From contig NZ_SCWE01000001.1 in the NCBI RefSeq assembly GCF_004359505.1, positions 930,001-994,000 of the forward strand: a DNA stretch of 64,000 bases, read 5' to 3'. The DNA comes from Macrococcus hajekii (lineage in GTDB: Bacteria; Bacillota; Bacilli; Staphylococcales; Staphylococcaceae). Shown piece by piece: positions 55,114 to 64,000 of the stretch. Every line of letters starts with the position of its first letter. Position 1 is the stretch's first letter. The notes beneath the pieces are model-generated. The model saw only the letters and a list, made by a program, of their open reading frames with translations, did no database searches and had not been told where the DNA came from. Position numbers and translations under genes: made by a program.

Positions 55114-55488
55114 ATGTATTATCAACTCCCATTTAAGACAGGTCGATACGTCGTTGAACAAATAGGTGACCATCCAAACGGTGCACTCGTACAGATTCTC
55201 GCGGTTATCCATCACCCAAAACAAGGTGACCTTCACGCACCAGGTGCGACTGATGTTTTCTTTCATGAACGTAAAGCTCTCGCTTATCGTGAGAAAAGAA
55301 TTGTTCATCCGAATTTACTCAAGCCATTCGAAGATGAAGTGCCTGATTATAATGAATCGCTGAAAGCAGCTGTCTTAAGACTGGAAGCGAAGCTCCAGAC
55401 TGAAGATACAGATTATAATAAACAGGCACTCAAGATGATCGGCAATCTAAAGGAAGAATACAGCCACTACAATCAGTTACAATTTTGA
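55114..55488 (+). CDS. kapB: KapB-like protein (kinase-associated lipoprotein B family)
   Basis: A 124-residue protein resembling KapB: YYQLPFKTGRYVVEQIGDHP, then ALVQILAVIHHPKQGDLHAP and VFFHERKALAYREKRIVHP. Despite the family name there is no signal peptide or lipobox here, so it should be cytosolic. Start ATG 55114 is eight bases after AAAGGA; two earlier in-frame ATGs are too close. In Bacillus KapB affects the sporulation phosphorelay kinase; in cocci the role is unknown. Confidence 0.8.
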   Translation: MYYQLPFKTGRYVVEQIGDHPNGALVQILAVIHHPKQGDLHAPGATDVFFHERKALAYREKRIVHPNLLKPFEDEVPDYNESLKAAVLRLEAKLQTEDTDYNKQALKMIGNLKEEYSHYNQLQF

Positions 55489-55607
55489 CGATTTGATGAA
55501 CATTAATATGTTCTCTCTTATTTAAGATGAATAAAGCGTCTCGAGGCGGACGGTTTAACGGCCTTTCTTTTTTCTGTATACTAGAGATTATGTTAAGGAG
55601 GTAAAAT

Positions 55608-57977
55608 ATGCATTTATTACAGCTGGCCGTCTTGCTGCCCTTTCTAGGGGCGATAATTGTGCCTATCATCTATTATTATACGAAGCGTCTTCACCCTGGT
55701 TATGTTGCGCTTCTCTTTCCTGTCTCAGCAGCTGCAATACTCATCTCCCTGCGTGCTGCCGGACAACACATCAGCTCGATGAACTGGATGCCGCATATTG
55801 GACTCAATCTTGATTTTCATCTTGACGGCTTCGCCTTTTTGTTCACGATGCTGATCACTGTCATCGGTACACTGGTTATATTCTATTCAATCAGTTACCT
55901 CGGCCGTCGTGAAGCATTAGGTCATTTCTACTGCTATCTATTGATTTTCATGGGCGCGATGCTCGGGGTAGTACTGAGTGACAATGTCATTGCACTTTAT
56001 TTATTCTGGGAACTGACCAGTATTTCAAGTTTTCTGCTGATCTCATTCTGGAATCATAAGAGTAAATCTATTCAAGGTGCTCTTAAATCAATGCTTATTA
56101 CCGTTTTCGGCGGTCTGATGCTGCTCGGTGGTTTATTGTCACTTGTTGCCATCACGCATACGTTCAGCATCCGTGAAATGATTGCAATGCGCAGTGAGAT
56201 CACAGCATCACCACTCTTTACAGTTGCACTGCTCTTTATTTTGCTGGCAGCTTTTACAAAATCTGCACAGTTTCCATTTCATATCTGGCTACCTGATGCA
56301 ATGGAGGCACCTACTCCTGTCAGTGCGTATCTGCATTCTGCCACAATGGTAAAAGCAGGGATTTATCTCGTTGCGCGCTTTACACCCATTTTTGCTGTGT
56401 CTTCTCTATGGATTTACGCGGTAACGTTCGCAGGTGCAATTACGTTATTCTGGGCATCGTACAACGCCGTTAAACAACGTGATTTAAAAGGTGTCCTTGC
56501 CTACAGTACGATTAGTCAGCTCGGTCTGATGATGACACTGCTGGGTATCGGAGGCATCAGTCTGCACTTCGGACACGACGAAATCTTCTATATGAGTATT
56601 GTCGCCTGTGTCTTCCATATTTTTAACCATGCGTCATTTAAAGGCGCTCTGTTTATGGTCGTAGGTATCATTGACCATGAGACAGGCACGAGAGACCTGC
56701 GCAAGTTATCTGGACTTCTGCATGTGATGCCACTGACATTTACAGCGGCAGCGATGGGTGCACTCAGTATGGCAGGTGTCCCACCTTTCAACGGTTTCCT
56801 TTCAAAAGAAATGTTTCTGACGAGTATGTTTGATAGTAGTGAAAGTGCATTGTTTAATCCTTTCGCTGTTTTCCTGTTACTTGCACTCGTCATTATCGGT
56901 AGTCTCTTCACTTTTATTTATTCAATTAAATTGGTGAAGGATATCTTCTTTGGACAACGTCAGGCTCTCCCTAAAGAGCCGCATGAAGCACCCCTTATGT
57001 TTTTAGCCTCACCTTTTATTCTGATCAGTATCGTTATCATTACTGGACTGATACCTAATATACTGACGCCTATGATTGAATCTGCGAGCAGCGCTGTGCT
57101 GAATAAACCGATTGAACATATTCATATTTCGCACTGGCACGGTATCAATCCTGCATTACTGACGACTCTCGCTATTTTTATTGTAGGTACACTGATGGTC
57201 TTCGCCTTTGATAAATGGAAGAAAATCTATCAGCTGCAGCCGGAGCATTTTACATTCAACACGCTCTATCAGGATGCGCTGCAATACAGCGAGAGAATAC
57301 CTCACAGCGTGAACAGTAAGATTATCCGTTCTGGTAGTCGTCTGCACGTCATGCTGATTTTCGGCACTTTAATATTACTGACAATTGCTGCTTTCCTTAT
57401 GAATCCTATTGATTTAGGTAAATGGCAGCTTGCTGAAATACGTATACATGAAGTGATCCTCGTTGTCATTATCCTGATCGCAACTTATATGGTTCTGATT
57501 GCTAAATCTCGTATTTTCAGCATTATTATGCTGAGTGCTATCGGTTATTCTGTTGGATTGTTCTTTGTCTTTTTCAATGCACCAGATATCGCTTTAACTC
57601 AGCTGACCATTGAAACTATTTCTACTGCCTTGTTCTTAATGTGTTTCTTCCACCTGCCTAAATTGACTTTATACGGGGAAACAGCGAAGTTTAAAATCAG
57701 CAATGCTGTGGTTGCTATATTGTCAGGGCTTGCTGTGATTGTCATTAGTTTAGTGGCTTATGGTCACCGCTTCTATCCTTCAATCAATGAATACTACATT
57801 AAGAACGTCTATGAACTGGCAGCGGGTAAAAATATGGTCAATGTCATACTCGTCGATTTCCGTGGCTTTGATACGTTATTCGAGTCATCAGTTCTCGGTA
57901 TTGCCGGTATCGGCATCTATACATTGATTAAATTACGCTATAGAAAGGATGATGAACATGAAGAAACAAAGAAATGA
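55608..57977 (+). CDS. mnhA: Na+/H+ antiporter subunit MnhA (MrpA)
   Basis: A 789-residue polytopic subunit related to complex I NuoL, with about 20 helices. The conserved lysine/glutamate channel residues lie in LYLFWELTSISSFLLISFWN and TKSAQFPFHIWLPDAMEAPT. The N-terminal proton-pumping part is followed by the MrpA-specific C-terminal domain (about residues 620-789), which includes the MrpB-like TIETISTALFLMCFFHLPKL. First gene of the seven-gene operon exporting Na+ or K+ in exchange for protons. AAGGAGG precedes the start. Confidence 0.96.
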   Translation: MHLLQLAVLLPFLGAIIVPIIYYYTKRLHPGYVALLFPVSAAAILISLRAAGQHISSMNWMPHIGLNLDFHLDGFAFLFTMLITVIGTLVIFYSISYLGRREALGHFYCYLLIFMGAMLGVVLSDNVIALYLFWELTSISSFLLISFWNHKSKSIQGALKSMLITVFGGLMLLGGLLSLVAITHTFSIREMIAMRSEITASPLFTVALLFILLAAFTKSAQFPFHIWLPDAMEAPTPVSAYLHSATMVKAGIYLVARFTPIFAVSSLWIYAVTFAGAITLFWASYNAVKQRDLKGVLAYSTISQLGLMMTLLGIGGISLHFGHDEIFYMSIVACVFHIFNHASFKGALFMVVGIIDHETGTRDLRKLSGLLHVMPLTFTAAAMGALSMAGVPPFNGFLSKEMFLTSMFDSSESALFNPFAVFLLLALVIIGSLFTFIYSIKLVKDIFFGQRQALPKEPHEAPLMFLASPFILISIVIITGLIPNILTPMIESASSAVLNKPIEHIHISHWHGINPALLTTLAIFIVGTLMVFAFDKWKKIYQLQPEHFTFNTLYQDALQYSERIPHSVNSKIIRSGSRLHVMLIFGTLILLTIAAFLMNPIDLGKWQLAEIRIHEVILVVIILIATYMVLIAKSRIFSIIMLSAIGYSVGLFFVFFNAPDIALTQLTIETISTALFLMCFFHLPKLTLYGETAKFKISNAVVAILSGLAVIVISLVAYGHRFYPSINEYYIKNVYELAAGKNMVNVILVDFRGFDTLFESSVLGIAGIGIYTLIKLRYRKDDEHEETKK

Positions 57978-58386
57978 TGTCATCCTGCAGTTCAGCACGC
58001 TGGTCATCTTCTTTATTATCATTATGTTCAGCTTATCCATCTTTTTAGGTGGTCACTATTCACCAGGTGGTGGATTTGTTGGCGGACTACTCGTATCGGC
58101 TGCCCTGCTGCTTATATTGATTGCCTATGATATTAAAACATTAAAAAATATATTACCGATTGACTTTAAAATCATTATTGGAATAGGACTTGCATTGTGT
58201 TTTGCCACTCCCTTCCTTGCACTGATGATGGGCGATCCCTTTTTCAAACATTATTACGGTGACCTGCACCTTCCAGGTCTCGGCATGCTTCACTGGCATA
58301 CAGCCATGTTGTTTGATATCGGTGTGATGCTGGCGGTCATCGGTACTTGTATGACGATAATTATGACGATAGGAGAGAATGAATAA
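57958..58386 (+). CDS. mnhB: Na+/H+ antiporter subunit MnhB
   Basis: A 142-residue membrane subunit with four helices. The conserved [15 protein letters not shown] segment and the ending [11 protein letters not shown] agree with staphylococcal MnhB, which is also 142 residues. I use ATG 57958, nine bases after AAAGG, rather than the earlier in-frame ATGs at 57949 and 57952. It overlaps mnhA by 20 bases and mnhC by one. Confidence 0.95.
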   Translation: MKKQRNDVILQFSTLVIFFIIIMFSLSIFLGGHYSPGGGFVGGLLVSAALLLILIAYDIKTLKNILPIDFKIIIGIGLALCFATPFLALMMGDPFFKHYYGDLHLPGLGMLHWHTAMLFDIGVMLAVIGTCMTIIMTIGENE

Positions 58387-58727
58387 TGGAAATCATTATG
58401 ATTGTTCTTGCCGGTATTCTTGTCTCTGCGTCAGTCTATCTGATTCTGTCACGCAGTCTGCTGAGAATCATCATCGGTACCTCTATTCTGACACACGCTG
58501 TGAATTTGCTGCTGTTGACAATGGGTGGTCTGAAAGGCGGCGCCATACCCATTTACGATAAAACAATTAAGCAGTATGTCGATCCCATTCCACAAGCTCT
58601 GATTCTGACAGCGATCGTTATCAGTTTTGCTATCACTGCGTTCTTCCTTGTACTTGCCTTCAGAAGTTATAAGGAACTTGGCACAGATAACTTAGATGAA
58701 ATGAGAGGTGTTCCAGATGATGAGTAA
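58386..58727 (+). CDS. mnhC: Na+/H+ antiporter subunit MnhC
   Basis: A 113-residue NuoK-like subunit with three helices. The signature [20 protein letters not shown] carries the region equivalent to NuoK, and [20 protein letters not shown] is the family-wide loop. Overlaps mnhB by one base and mnhD by 11. Confidence 0.95.
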   Translation: MEIIMIVLAGILVSASVYLILSRSLLRIIIGTSILTHAVNLLLLTMGGLKGGAIPIYDKTIKQYVDPIPQALILTAIVISFAITAFFLVLAFRSYKELGTDNLDEMRGVPDDE

Positions 58728-60189
58728 TATTCTCGTGCTGCCCATTGTAATCCCAGCTATATTCGCTATTATTCTTATTTTTATAGGGAAAAAACCTATC
58801 ATCAAAAGAATGGTCGCCTTTTTCGGTGCGATTCTTACGGCACTGTCAGCTGGTTACAATTTATTCTATATCATGCAGCATGGTATTCAGTTTTTAGAAC
58901 TCGGCAGCTGGCCCGTACCTTATAGCATCACCTTGACAGTCGATCATTTAGCAGCTGCTTTTGTGTTTACGACGTCACTACTGATGATTTTTATCATTCT
59001 CTATTCATATCAATCTATTACAGTAGAACGTGAACGTTATTATTACTATGCATCTGTTCTGTTTATGCTTTGTGGTTTAAATGGTGCATTTTCAACAGGT
59101 GATATTTTTAACCTTTTTGTGTTCTTCGAAGTCTTCCTGATGAGTTCATACGTACTGATGATCATCGGCGGAACGAAGATTCAGCTGCAGGAGAGTATTA
59201 AATACATTTTAGTGAATGTGATTTCGTCATCATTTTTTGTGATGGCAGTTGCAATGCTTTATTCAGTGACAGGTTCACTCAATATGGCGGATATCAGCGT
59301 TAAACTCTCGCAGCTTAATAATCATTCAATCATTACAATTGTAGCTATTCTGTTCATCTTTGTCTTTGCGACTAAAGCAGGAATGTTCCCTCTTTATTTC
59401 TGGATGCCAGGTGCTTACTATGCACCTCCTATTCCTATACTGACTATGTTCGGTGCACTTCTGACTAAAGTCGGTGTATATGCGTTAATGCGGACATATT
59501 CTCTCTTCTTCAGAACGGAGACAGTAGAAACTATTCTACTTGTGCTTGCGATGCTGACTATTATTTCCGGTGTTATCGGTGCGCTTGCTTATCGCGACAT
59601 GAAGAAGATAATTATTTACAACATCATGATTGCAGTCGGGGTTATCATTGCAGGTGTCAGTGTCCTGACGGTAGACGGTATGCTCGGTGCAATTTACTAT
59701 GTTTTTCATGATATCCTGATTAAGGCTGCACTCTTTATGCTGGTCGGTATTATCATTCATATTACTGGACAGACTGCATACGACCGTGCAGGTGGATTGA
59801 TCAAGCAATATCCGCTGCTCGGCTGGACATTCTTTATTGCTGCACTATCATTGGCAGGTATCCCACCGCTCAGTGGCTTTTTCGGTAAGTACTATATCGT
59901 TAAAGCACTGCTTGCAGAAGGACATGTCATATCAGCAGTCATTATCCTGCTCAGCAGTCTTGCAGTTCTTTATTCAGTCATCAAGATTTTTATGCATGTA
60001 TTCTGGGGTGAAGAGGAGATTCAGATTCAGCCTAAGCCTTATAAGAAGATGCTGATTGCGTCCATTATTGTGACGTTACTGGCAGTAGGATTCGGTTTCT
60101 ATGCAGATGCCCTCTTCCCAATCTTCCATGAAGCTGCCCTGACGCTAACAGAGCCTTCTCATTATACACAGATACTGGAGGTGAAGTAA
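58717..60189 (+). CDS. mnhD: Na+/H+ antiporter subunit MnhD
   Basis: A 490-residue NuoN/NuoM-like proton channel with about 14 helices. Key charged segments are [20 protein letters not shown] and [20 protein letters not shown], with LKSxIFYxx-like [20 protein letters not shown] further on. Start ATG 58717 is six bases from GAGGTG, inside the end of mnhC; a second ATG follows directly. Confidence 0.95.
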   Translation: MMSNILVLPIVIPAIFAIILIFIGKKPIIKRMVAFFGAILTALSAGYNLFYIMQHGIQFLELGSWPVPYSITLTVDHLAAAFVFTTSLLMIFIILYSYQSITVERERYYYYASVLFMLCGLNGAFSTGDIFNLFVFFEVFLMSSYVLMIIGGTKIQLQESIKYILVNVISSSFFVMAVAMLYSVTGSLNMADISVKLSQLNNHSIITIVAILFIFVFATKAGMFPLYFWMPGAYYAPPIPILTMFGALLTKVGVYALMRTYSLFFRTETVETILLVLAMLTIISGVIGALAYRDMKKIIIYNIMIAVGVIIAGVSVLTVDGMLGAIYYVFHDILIKAALFMLVGIIIHITGQTAYDRAGGLIKQYPLLGWTFFIAALSLAGIPPLSGFFGKYYIVKALLAEGHVISAVIILLSSLAVLYSVIKIFMHVFWGEEEIQIQPKPYKKMLIASIIVTLLAVGFGFYADALFPIFHEAALTLTEPSHYTQILEVK

Positions 60190-60668
60190 TGGCTGTCCAA
60201 GCGCTTATCAACTTATTACTGACCATCGTCTGGTGTCTGATTACCATGTCATTCTCTTTCGGTAATATTTTACTCGGTTTCTTGTTTGGCCTTGGCGCCA
60301 TCTATATGATGCGTTACTTCCTGCCTGGCCGTTTTTATTTACGCCCGCTTATCAAGTCGATTCAGCTAGGCATGATTTTCCTGGTTGAACTCTTTAAGGC
60401 GAATATAGACGTGCTGAAAATTGTACTGGCTCCTAAAATTGATATTCAGCCTGCTTTCTTCGCCTACCCGACGAAGCTGAATAAAGACTGGGAGATTTCT
60501 CTTTTATCCATGTTAATTACATTGACACCTGGCACAGTCGTCACAGCAGTCAGCGATGATAAGAAGACACTTTATATTCACGCGATTAACTTCTCGTCAG
60601 TTGAAGAAGAAGTGAATAGTATTCATAGTACATTCGAAAAAGCGATAAAGGAGATTGGTATCAGATGA
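60189..60668 (+). CDS. mnhE: Na+/H+ antiporter subunit MnhE
   Basis: A 159-residue subunit with two or three helices near the N-terminus and a cytoplasmic C-terminal domain (LLSMLITLTPGTVVTAVSDD, typical of MrpE). Overlaps mnhD by one base and mnhF by four, showing tight translational coupling. Confidence 0.95.
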   Translation: MAVQALINLLLTIVWCLITMSFSFGNILLGFLFGLGAIYMMRYFLPGRFYLRPLIKSIQLGMIFLVELFKANIDVLKIVLAPKIDIQPAFFAYPTKLNKDWEISLLSMLITLTPGTVVTAVSDDKKTLYIHAINFSSVEEEVNSIHSTFEKAIKEIGIR

Positions 60669-60949
60669 AAATTATGGCAAGTATCGGACTTATCATTGTC
60701 TCAATCAGTATATTCGGCTATCTCTATCGTGCGATTAAAGGACCTTCAATGGCAGACCGTGTCGTCGCACTCGATGCTATCGGTATTGCGTTAATGGCTG
60801 TCATTGCCTTATTCTCAATCATACTGAACACTCCCCATTTCATCAGTATTTTAATGTTGCTGGCTGTGCTCTCTTTTCTAGGGACTATTTCATTTGCTAA
60901 ATTTATGGATAAAGGAGAGATAATCGAATATGAGCGCGATGATATTTAA
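60665..60949 (+). CDS. mnhF: Na+/H+ antiporter subunit MnhF
   Basis: A 94-residue subunit with three helices. The conserved AIKGPSMADRVVALDAIG is the MrpF signature with its functional aspartate. Overlaps mnhE by four bases and mnhG by 20. Confidence 0.95.
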   Translation: MKIMASIGLIIVSISIFGYLYRAIKGPSMADRVVALDAIGIALMAVIALFSIILNTPHFISILMLLAVLSFLGTISFAKFMDKGEIIEYERDDI

Positions 60950-61271
60950 TGGACTCGCAATGATTTTTATATCCGTCGGTTCTCTTTTTAGTTTAGTATC
61001 TGCTATTGGTCTATTCAGATTACCAGATGTCTATACGAGAGCACATGCAGCAAGTAAAGCCGCGACATTAGGCGTGATGTTTATCCTGCTCGGGGTGATG
61101 TTTTTCTTCATCGGTAAAGATCATGTCTTTAACCCGTCACTACTCCTTGCAGTGTTATTCATCTTTATGACTGGCCCTATCGGCGGTCACTTAATTACAC
61201 GAAGTGCCTACCATAACGGTGTGAAGTATACAGACTCGACTATCCGAGATGATCTGAAAAACACAGAATAA
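60930..61271 (+). CDS. mnhG: Na+/H+ antiporter subunit MnhG
   Basis: A 113-residue subunit with three helices. IGLFRLPDVYTRAHAASKAA is the MrpG/PhaG signature and GPIGGHLITRSAYHNGVKY closes the last helix. It ends the operon ahead of a strong bidirectional terminator. AAAGGAG lies 12 bases before the ATG. Confidence 0.95.
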   Translation: MSAMIFNGLAMIFISVGSLFSLVSAIGLFRLPDVYTRAHAASKAATLGVMFILLGVMFFFIGKDHVFNPSLLLAVLFIFMTGPIGGHLITRSAYHNGVKYTDSTIRDDLKNTE

Positions 61272-61312
61272 AAAAAGGATTCATTCTTATTTTTAAGAAT
61301 GAATCCTTTTTT
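61269..61312. terminator. Bidirectional terminator after mnhG and the thioesterase gene
   Basis: AAAAAAGGATTCATTCTTA pairs with TAAGAATGAATCCTTTTTT, the hairpin serving both converging operons. Confidence 0.92.
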
Positions 61313-61712
61313 ATCTGACTTTCTCTTTTACGGCCATCGTACATCGTGCAATCGATACAAGGCGTTTACTGTCATCAGTCACTCGGACTTCCCATACTTG
61401 TGTAGCTGAGCCCTGGTGAATGATACTCGCTGCTGCATAGATTGTGCCTTCTTTAACTGAAGCAATATGATTCGCGTTAATCTCTAAGCCGAATGCAATC
61501 TGACTGCTGATATCGATGAGTCCCGTTGCGCCTATTGAAGCTGCTGTTTCACACAGGGCAACAGTGGCACCGCCGTGCAGATAGCCGAACGGCTGACGGA
61601 CTTTATCGGTTACCGGCATACTCAGTGTCACTTGCCCCGGATTTAAGTCCTGTAGTTTCATATCAAAGTGCGACAGCAGACTGTCCCGTTCCAATAATGC
61701 TTTAAAATCCAT
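61311..61712 (-). CDS. Hotdog-fold thioesterase (MenI/PaaI-like)
   Basis: A 133-residue acyl-CoA thioesterase. The active-site stretch RQPFGYLHGGATVALCETAA with its glutamate/histidine-equivalent residues identifies the PaaI/MenI group. Such enzymes release 1,4-dihydroxy-2-naphthoate in menaquinone synthesis or clear stray acyl-CoAs. No men genes are near, so the substrate is open. It lies 15 bp after the YuiF-like gene. Confidence 0.88.
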   Translation of the reverse strand: MDFKALLERDSLLSHFDMKLQDLNPGQVTLSMPVTDKVRQPFGYLHGGATVALCETAASIGATGLIDISSQIAFGLEINANHIASVKEGTIYAAASIIHQGSATQVWEVRVTDDSKRLVSIARCTMAVKEKVR

Positions 61713-61727
61713 TACATCACCTCATCT

Positions 61728-63038
61728 TTATAATACCATGGCAGCAATATAACCGAAAATAATGAGGGGAATATTAAATAACAGGAAGGTCGGCACACAT
61801 GTATCCCAGATGTGATCATGCTGCCCGTCCATATTAAGCCCGGCTGTCGGACCTAGTGTTGAATCACTTGCTGGGCTGCCGGCATCCCCTAACGCACCCG
61901 CTGTACCAATAATACTGATCAGTGCGAGCGGGCTCAGCCCGATCTGCTGGCCAAAAGGAATGAAAAGTGCTGCGATAATAGGTATCGTCGCAAAGGATGA
62001 ACCAATGCCGAGCGTAATGATAAGACCGGCAATCAGCATAAAAATAATACTGAGTGACTTATCGCCCTGGGTCAGCATCACCATGTTATTGACGAGTGAC
62101 TTCAACTGACCGGATTCGTTCATCACTTTCGCAAAGCCATTAGCTGTCAGCATCACCACACCGATATAGGCCATTATTTTAATTCCACCGACAAGTTCAT
62201 TATCAAGTGTCTTCCAGTCATATACACGGAACATGAAGAAAATCAGAATACCTGCAAGTGCACCGAAAATCATTGATTCAGTCAACAGCTGAACAACAAA
62301 TGTGACAATAATAGCGAGCACAGTGACCGCTACAGTATAACGGCTAATTTCTTTCGGTATAAAGTCAGCATCATAGGTTTTAGTATATATTCTAGGCTTA
62401 CGATAAAGAATAATACCCAGAATCAGTCCGACGATAAACCCTAATGATGGAATGAGCATGGCCTTCCAAATATCATCAAATTGGATAGTATAGTGCGCCT
62501 GATCAAACCCTTTTTTTATAATCTCATGAAAGATATGACCAAAACCGAACGGCAGCAGTGTATAAGGAAAACAGAGTCCAAAGGTAATGACAACTGCTAC
62601 CATTCTCCTATCAAGCTTAAGCTCGTTAAACAAGCTCAACAGGGGGGGCACTACGATTGGAATGAAAGCGATATGGATAGGAATGACATTTTGTGATAAA
62701 CATGACAGCATAATCAGACTCACAATAATGATTACTTTCGTCCAGACGCGTGTCTTGACTGTGCTGTCCTGCTTGATCAATCTGATAATCTTTTCGACAA
62801 AATAATCAGTGATACCACTATAGGAAATCAAGGCCGCAAAGCCGCCCAGCAATGCGTAACTCAGAGCAACTTCTGAACCGTCACCTATCCCACTCGTAAA
62901 AATCGTAATCGTTTCATTTAAACCCATCCCAGCTGCCAGTCCACCTACTAAAGCGCCTATAAATAATGACAGCACGACGTTAAGTCTGCATAAACTTAAA
63001 ATAATCATGATTATTACTGCAAGCAATACTGCATTCAT
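61728..63038 (-). CDS. yuiF: YuiF-like Na+/H+ antiporter family membrane protein
   Basis: A 436-residue polytopic protein with about 11-12 helices of the NhaC-like ion-transporter superfamily. It begins MNAVLLAVIIMIILSLCRLN and contains GALVGGLAAGMGLNETITIF and GTAGALGDAGSPASDSTLGP, with acidic residues in membrane stretches typical of cation antiport or amino-acid transport. Start ATG 63038 follows GAGGTGGATGAC; 14 upstream in-frame codons are excluded. Neighbouring Mnh suggests ion homeostasis, but the substrate is not established. Confidence 0.85.
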   Translation of the reverse strand: MNAVLLAVIIMIILSLCRLNVVLSLFIGALVGGLAAGMGLNETITIFTSGIGDGSEVALSYALLGGFAALISYSGITDYFVEKIIRLIKQDSTVKTRVWTKVIIIVSLIMLSCLSQNVIPIHIAFIPIVVPPLLSLFNELKLDRRMVAVVITFGLCFPYTLLPFGFGHIFHEIIKKGFDQAHYTIQFDDIWKAMLIPSLGFIVGLILGIILYRKPRIYTKTYDADFIPKEISRYTVAVTVLAIIVTFVVQLLTESMIFGALAGILIFFMFRVYDWKTLDNELVGGIKIMAYIGVVMLTANGFAKVMNESGQLKSLVNNMVMLTQGDKSLSIIFMLIAGLIITLGIGSSFATIPIIAALFIPFGQQIGLSPLALISIIGTAGALGDAGSPASDSTLGPTAGLNMDGQHDHIWDTCVPTFLLFNIPLIIFGYIAAMVL

Positions 63039-63091
63039 GTCATCCACCTCATTTACTTTATCTTGGTAAAGTATTACCATACTAAAGTAAA

Positions 63092-64000
63092 CTATTTATT
63101 ATCTGCTGTCAACTCCTTGAGCAGCTCTGTCTGATATCTGAATGGCAGTAAGTCGCTGAAGTGAATAATCGTAAATGTCTCACCATACGTATCCACCAGT
63201 TTATTCAATGATAAGTGCTGATGTGTGCGATGCTGAGATTTAAAGAGCTGATAATGGGGATTTTGCATCCGGTAGTCCAGTGCAGTCTGTGAAGAGCGCT
63301 TTATACCGTATTGTGTCATCACTGATTCAGCGGCCGGCTGATAATCAAGCACAATCGGTTTGACTTTGAACTGTCGTGCATAGTGAAGACAATCAAATAT
63401 CACTGCTTGACGTACCGATTTATAGTTCACCCATTCGCCGTTCCGTGCAATGCGCTGTCCATCTACTTCTGCATCCTTGAAATCAACCTGCAGAATATAG
63501 GTATTTTCATCTGCTGCGAGCAGTGCACTCTCAAGCAGATTTCTATTCAGTATAATCAGTACTTTATCAGGTTGGCTGCACGCCCACTCAAATGCCTCAA
63601 TCTCATATAGAGGGTAAGTCAGCGGTAACATCTGATACATCTCATCCGCAGTTATCTGTCGCTCAGTTAGTACTGGCTCAGGCAACTTCTCTGTATAGCC
63701 GAGCACATCAGCAGCCGACCATAACTTCTTAATCGTCCAGTATAGACCAGAGACATCCATATAAGAAGCAAGTGTCGTTAAATCGACCGTAACTGAATGC
63801 ATAGCTTCAAGATCAGCCAGATGATCATGCAGCAGCAGTTCATCTTCATTCGTATAGCGTTTCGGATTGCCGGCAGGAATACCTATTATTCTTGCATCAC
63901 CTGTCATTGCATCTAACTGCTGTTCCTTCTGAATATAATAATCATGTATCCGTGCATCTAACCAGTCTATTCCTGTCTTCTTCCATTGGTTCAACTGAAA
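63092..64000 (-). CDS. Unidentified protein, N-terminus cut by window edge
   Basis: About 303 residues are visible and the frame is still open at position 64000, so the true start may lie outside. A TTG at 63994 is the only internal candidate near the edge and lacks a visible ribosome site. The protein is soluble, mixed alpha/beta and acidic, with segments such as DEMYQMLPLTYPLYEIEAFE and LIILNRNLLESALLAADENT. I recognise no family and see no signal peptide or metal motif. It is probably in one operon with the YuiF-like gene 53 bp downstream. Confidence 0.6.
   Translation of the reverse strand, partial: FQLNQWKKTGIDWLDARIHDYYIQKEQQLDAMTGDARIIGIPAGNPKRYTNEDELLLHDHLADLEAMHSVTVDLTTLASYMDVSGLYWTIKKLWSAADVLGYTEKLPEPVLTERQITADEMYQMLPLTYPLYEIEAFEWACSQPDKVLIILNRNLLESALLAADENTYILQVDFKDAEVDGQRIARNGEWVNYKSVRQAVIFDCLHYARQFKVKPIVLDYQPAAESVMTQYGIKRSSQTALDYRMQNPHYQLFKSQHRTHQHLSLNKLVDTYGETFTIIHFSDLLPFRYQTELLKELTADNK

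Overview
The window looks like chromosomal DNA of a low-GC Gram-positive coccus of the family Staphylococcaceae, most likely Macrococcus or a close relative. The gene order from relQ-nadK through yjbH-rsaE-pepF-coiA-mecA-spx-trpS, opp, fabF-fabH, clpB, addBA, spsAB, pgi, glpQ, gudB, rocD, ppiB and mnhABCDEFG follows, as I remember it, the Staphylococcus aureus backbone. Several details are un-staphylococcal: a Bacillus-type FNR with a C-terminal cysteine cluster, a Med-like protein, rocA directly upstream of rocD, a catalytically intact SpsA, and a 41-bp GC-rich tandem repeat between pgi and glpQ. The assignment rests on remembered protein families and gene order; no search was run.

Positions 1 to about 6.65 kb are one end of an integrated mobile element (prophage or phage satellite). 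A leftward early operon encodes a Cro-like repressor, an excisionase-like HTH protein, three small unknown proteins and a DnaD-like replication protein cut by the window edge. It diverges from a rightward CI-like repressor. About 720 bp without a recognisable gene follow, then a tyrosine integrase and a two-helix membrane protein. The stretch between repressor and integrase is packed with nested and serial hairpins and is the best candidate here for something undescribed: a large structured RNA of the GOLLD/ROOL kind, or a dense DNA-structure region.

From 6.7 to 16 kb lies a stress and redox regulation block: nadK, the alarmone synthetase relQ, a CYTH protein, truncated haemoglobin, the Spx adaptor yjbH, the small RNA RsaE/RoxS (found here from sequence), pepF, coiA, mecA, spx and trpS. 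From 16 to 26.6 kb come an oligopeptide ABC transporter (oppBCDF plus oppA) with CodY-box-like sites and a one-base frameshift in oppC, then a fatty-acid initiation pair (fabH-fabF) behind a FapR-like site, and the Med and YjzD proteins. From 26.6 to 36.6 kb are clpB with a CtsR operator, fnr, sufT, a HAD phosphatase, CoA-disulfide reductase, a degenerate amylase-like membrane protein, YisL, a fumarylacetoacetate-hydrolase protein and an unknown membrane protein coupled to addA. From 36.6 to 55 kb come the AddAB recombination nuclease, two type I signal peptidases, a TVP38-family protein, pgi, the repeat array, glpQ, an iron-type alcohol dehydrogenase, the arginine/proline-to-glutamate genes gudB, rocD and rocA, and small conserved genes. 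From 55 to 64 kb are the seven-gene Mnh (Mrp) cation/proton antiporter operon, a hotdog thioesterase, a YuiF-type antiporter and an unidentified partial gene.

Most backbone genes run on the minus strand as short operons, each closed by a clear intrinsic terminator. Several starts given here are internal to the longest open frame because the Shine-Dalgarno sequence sits inside it.
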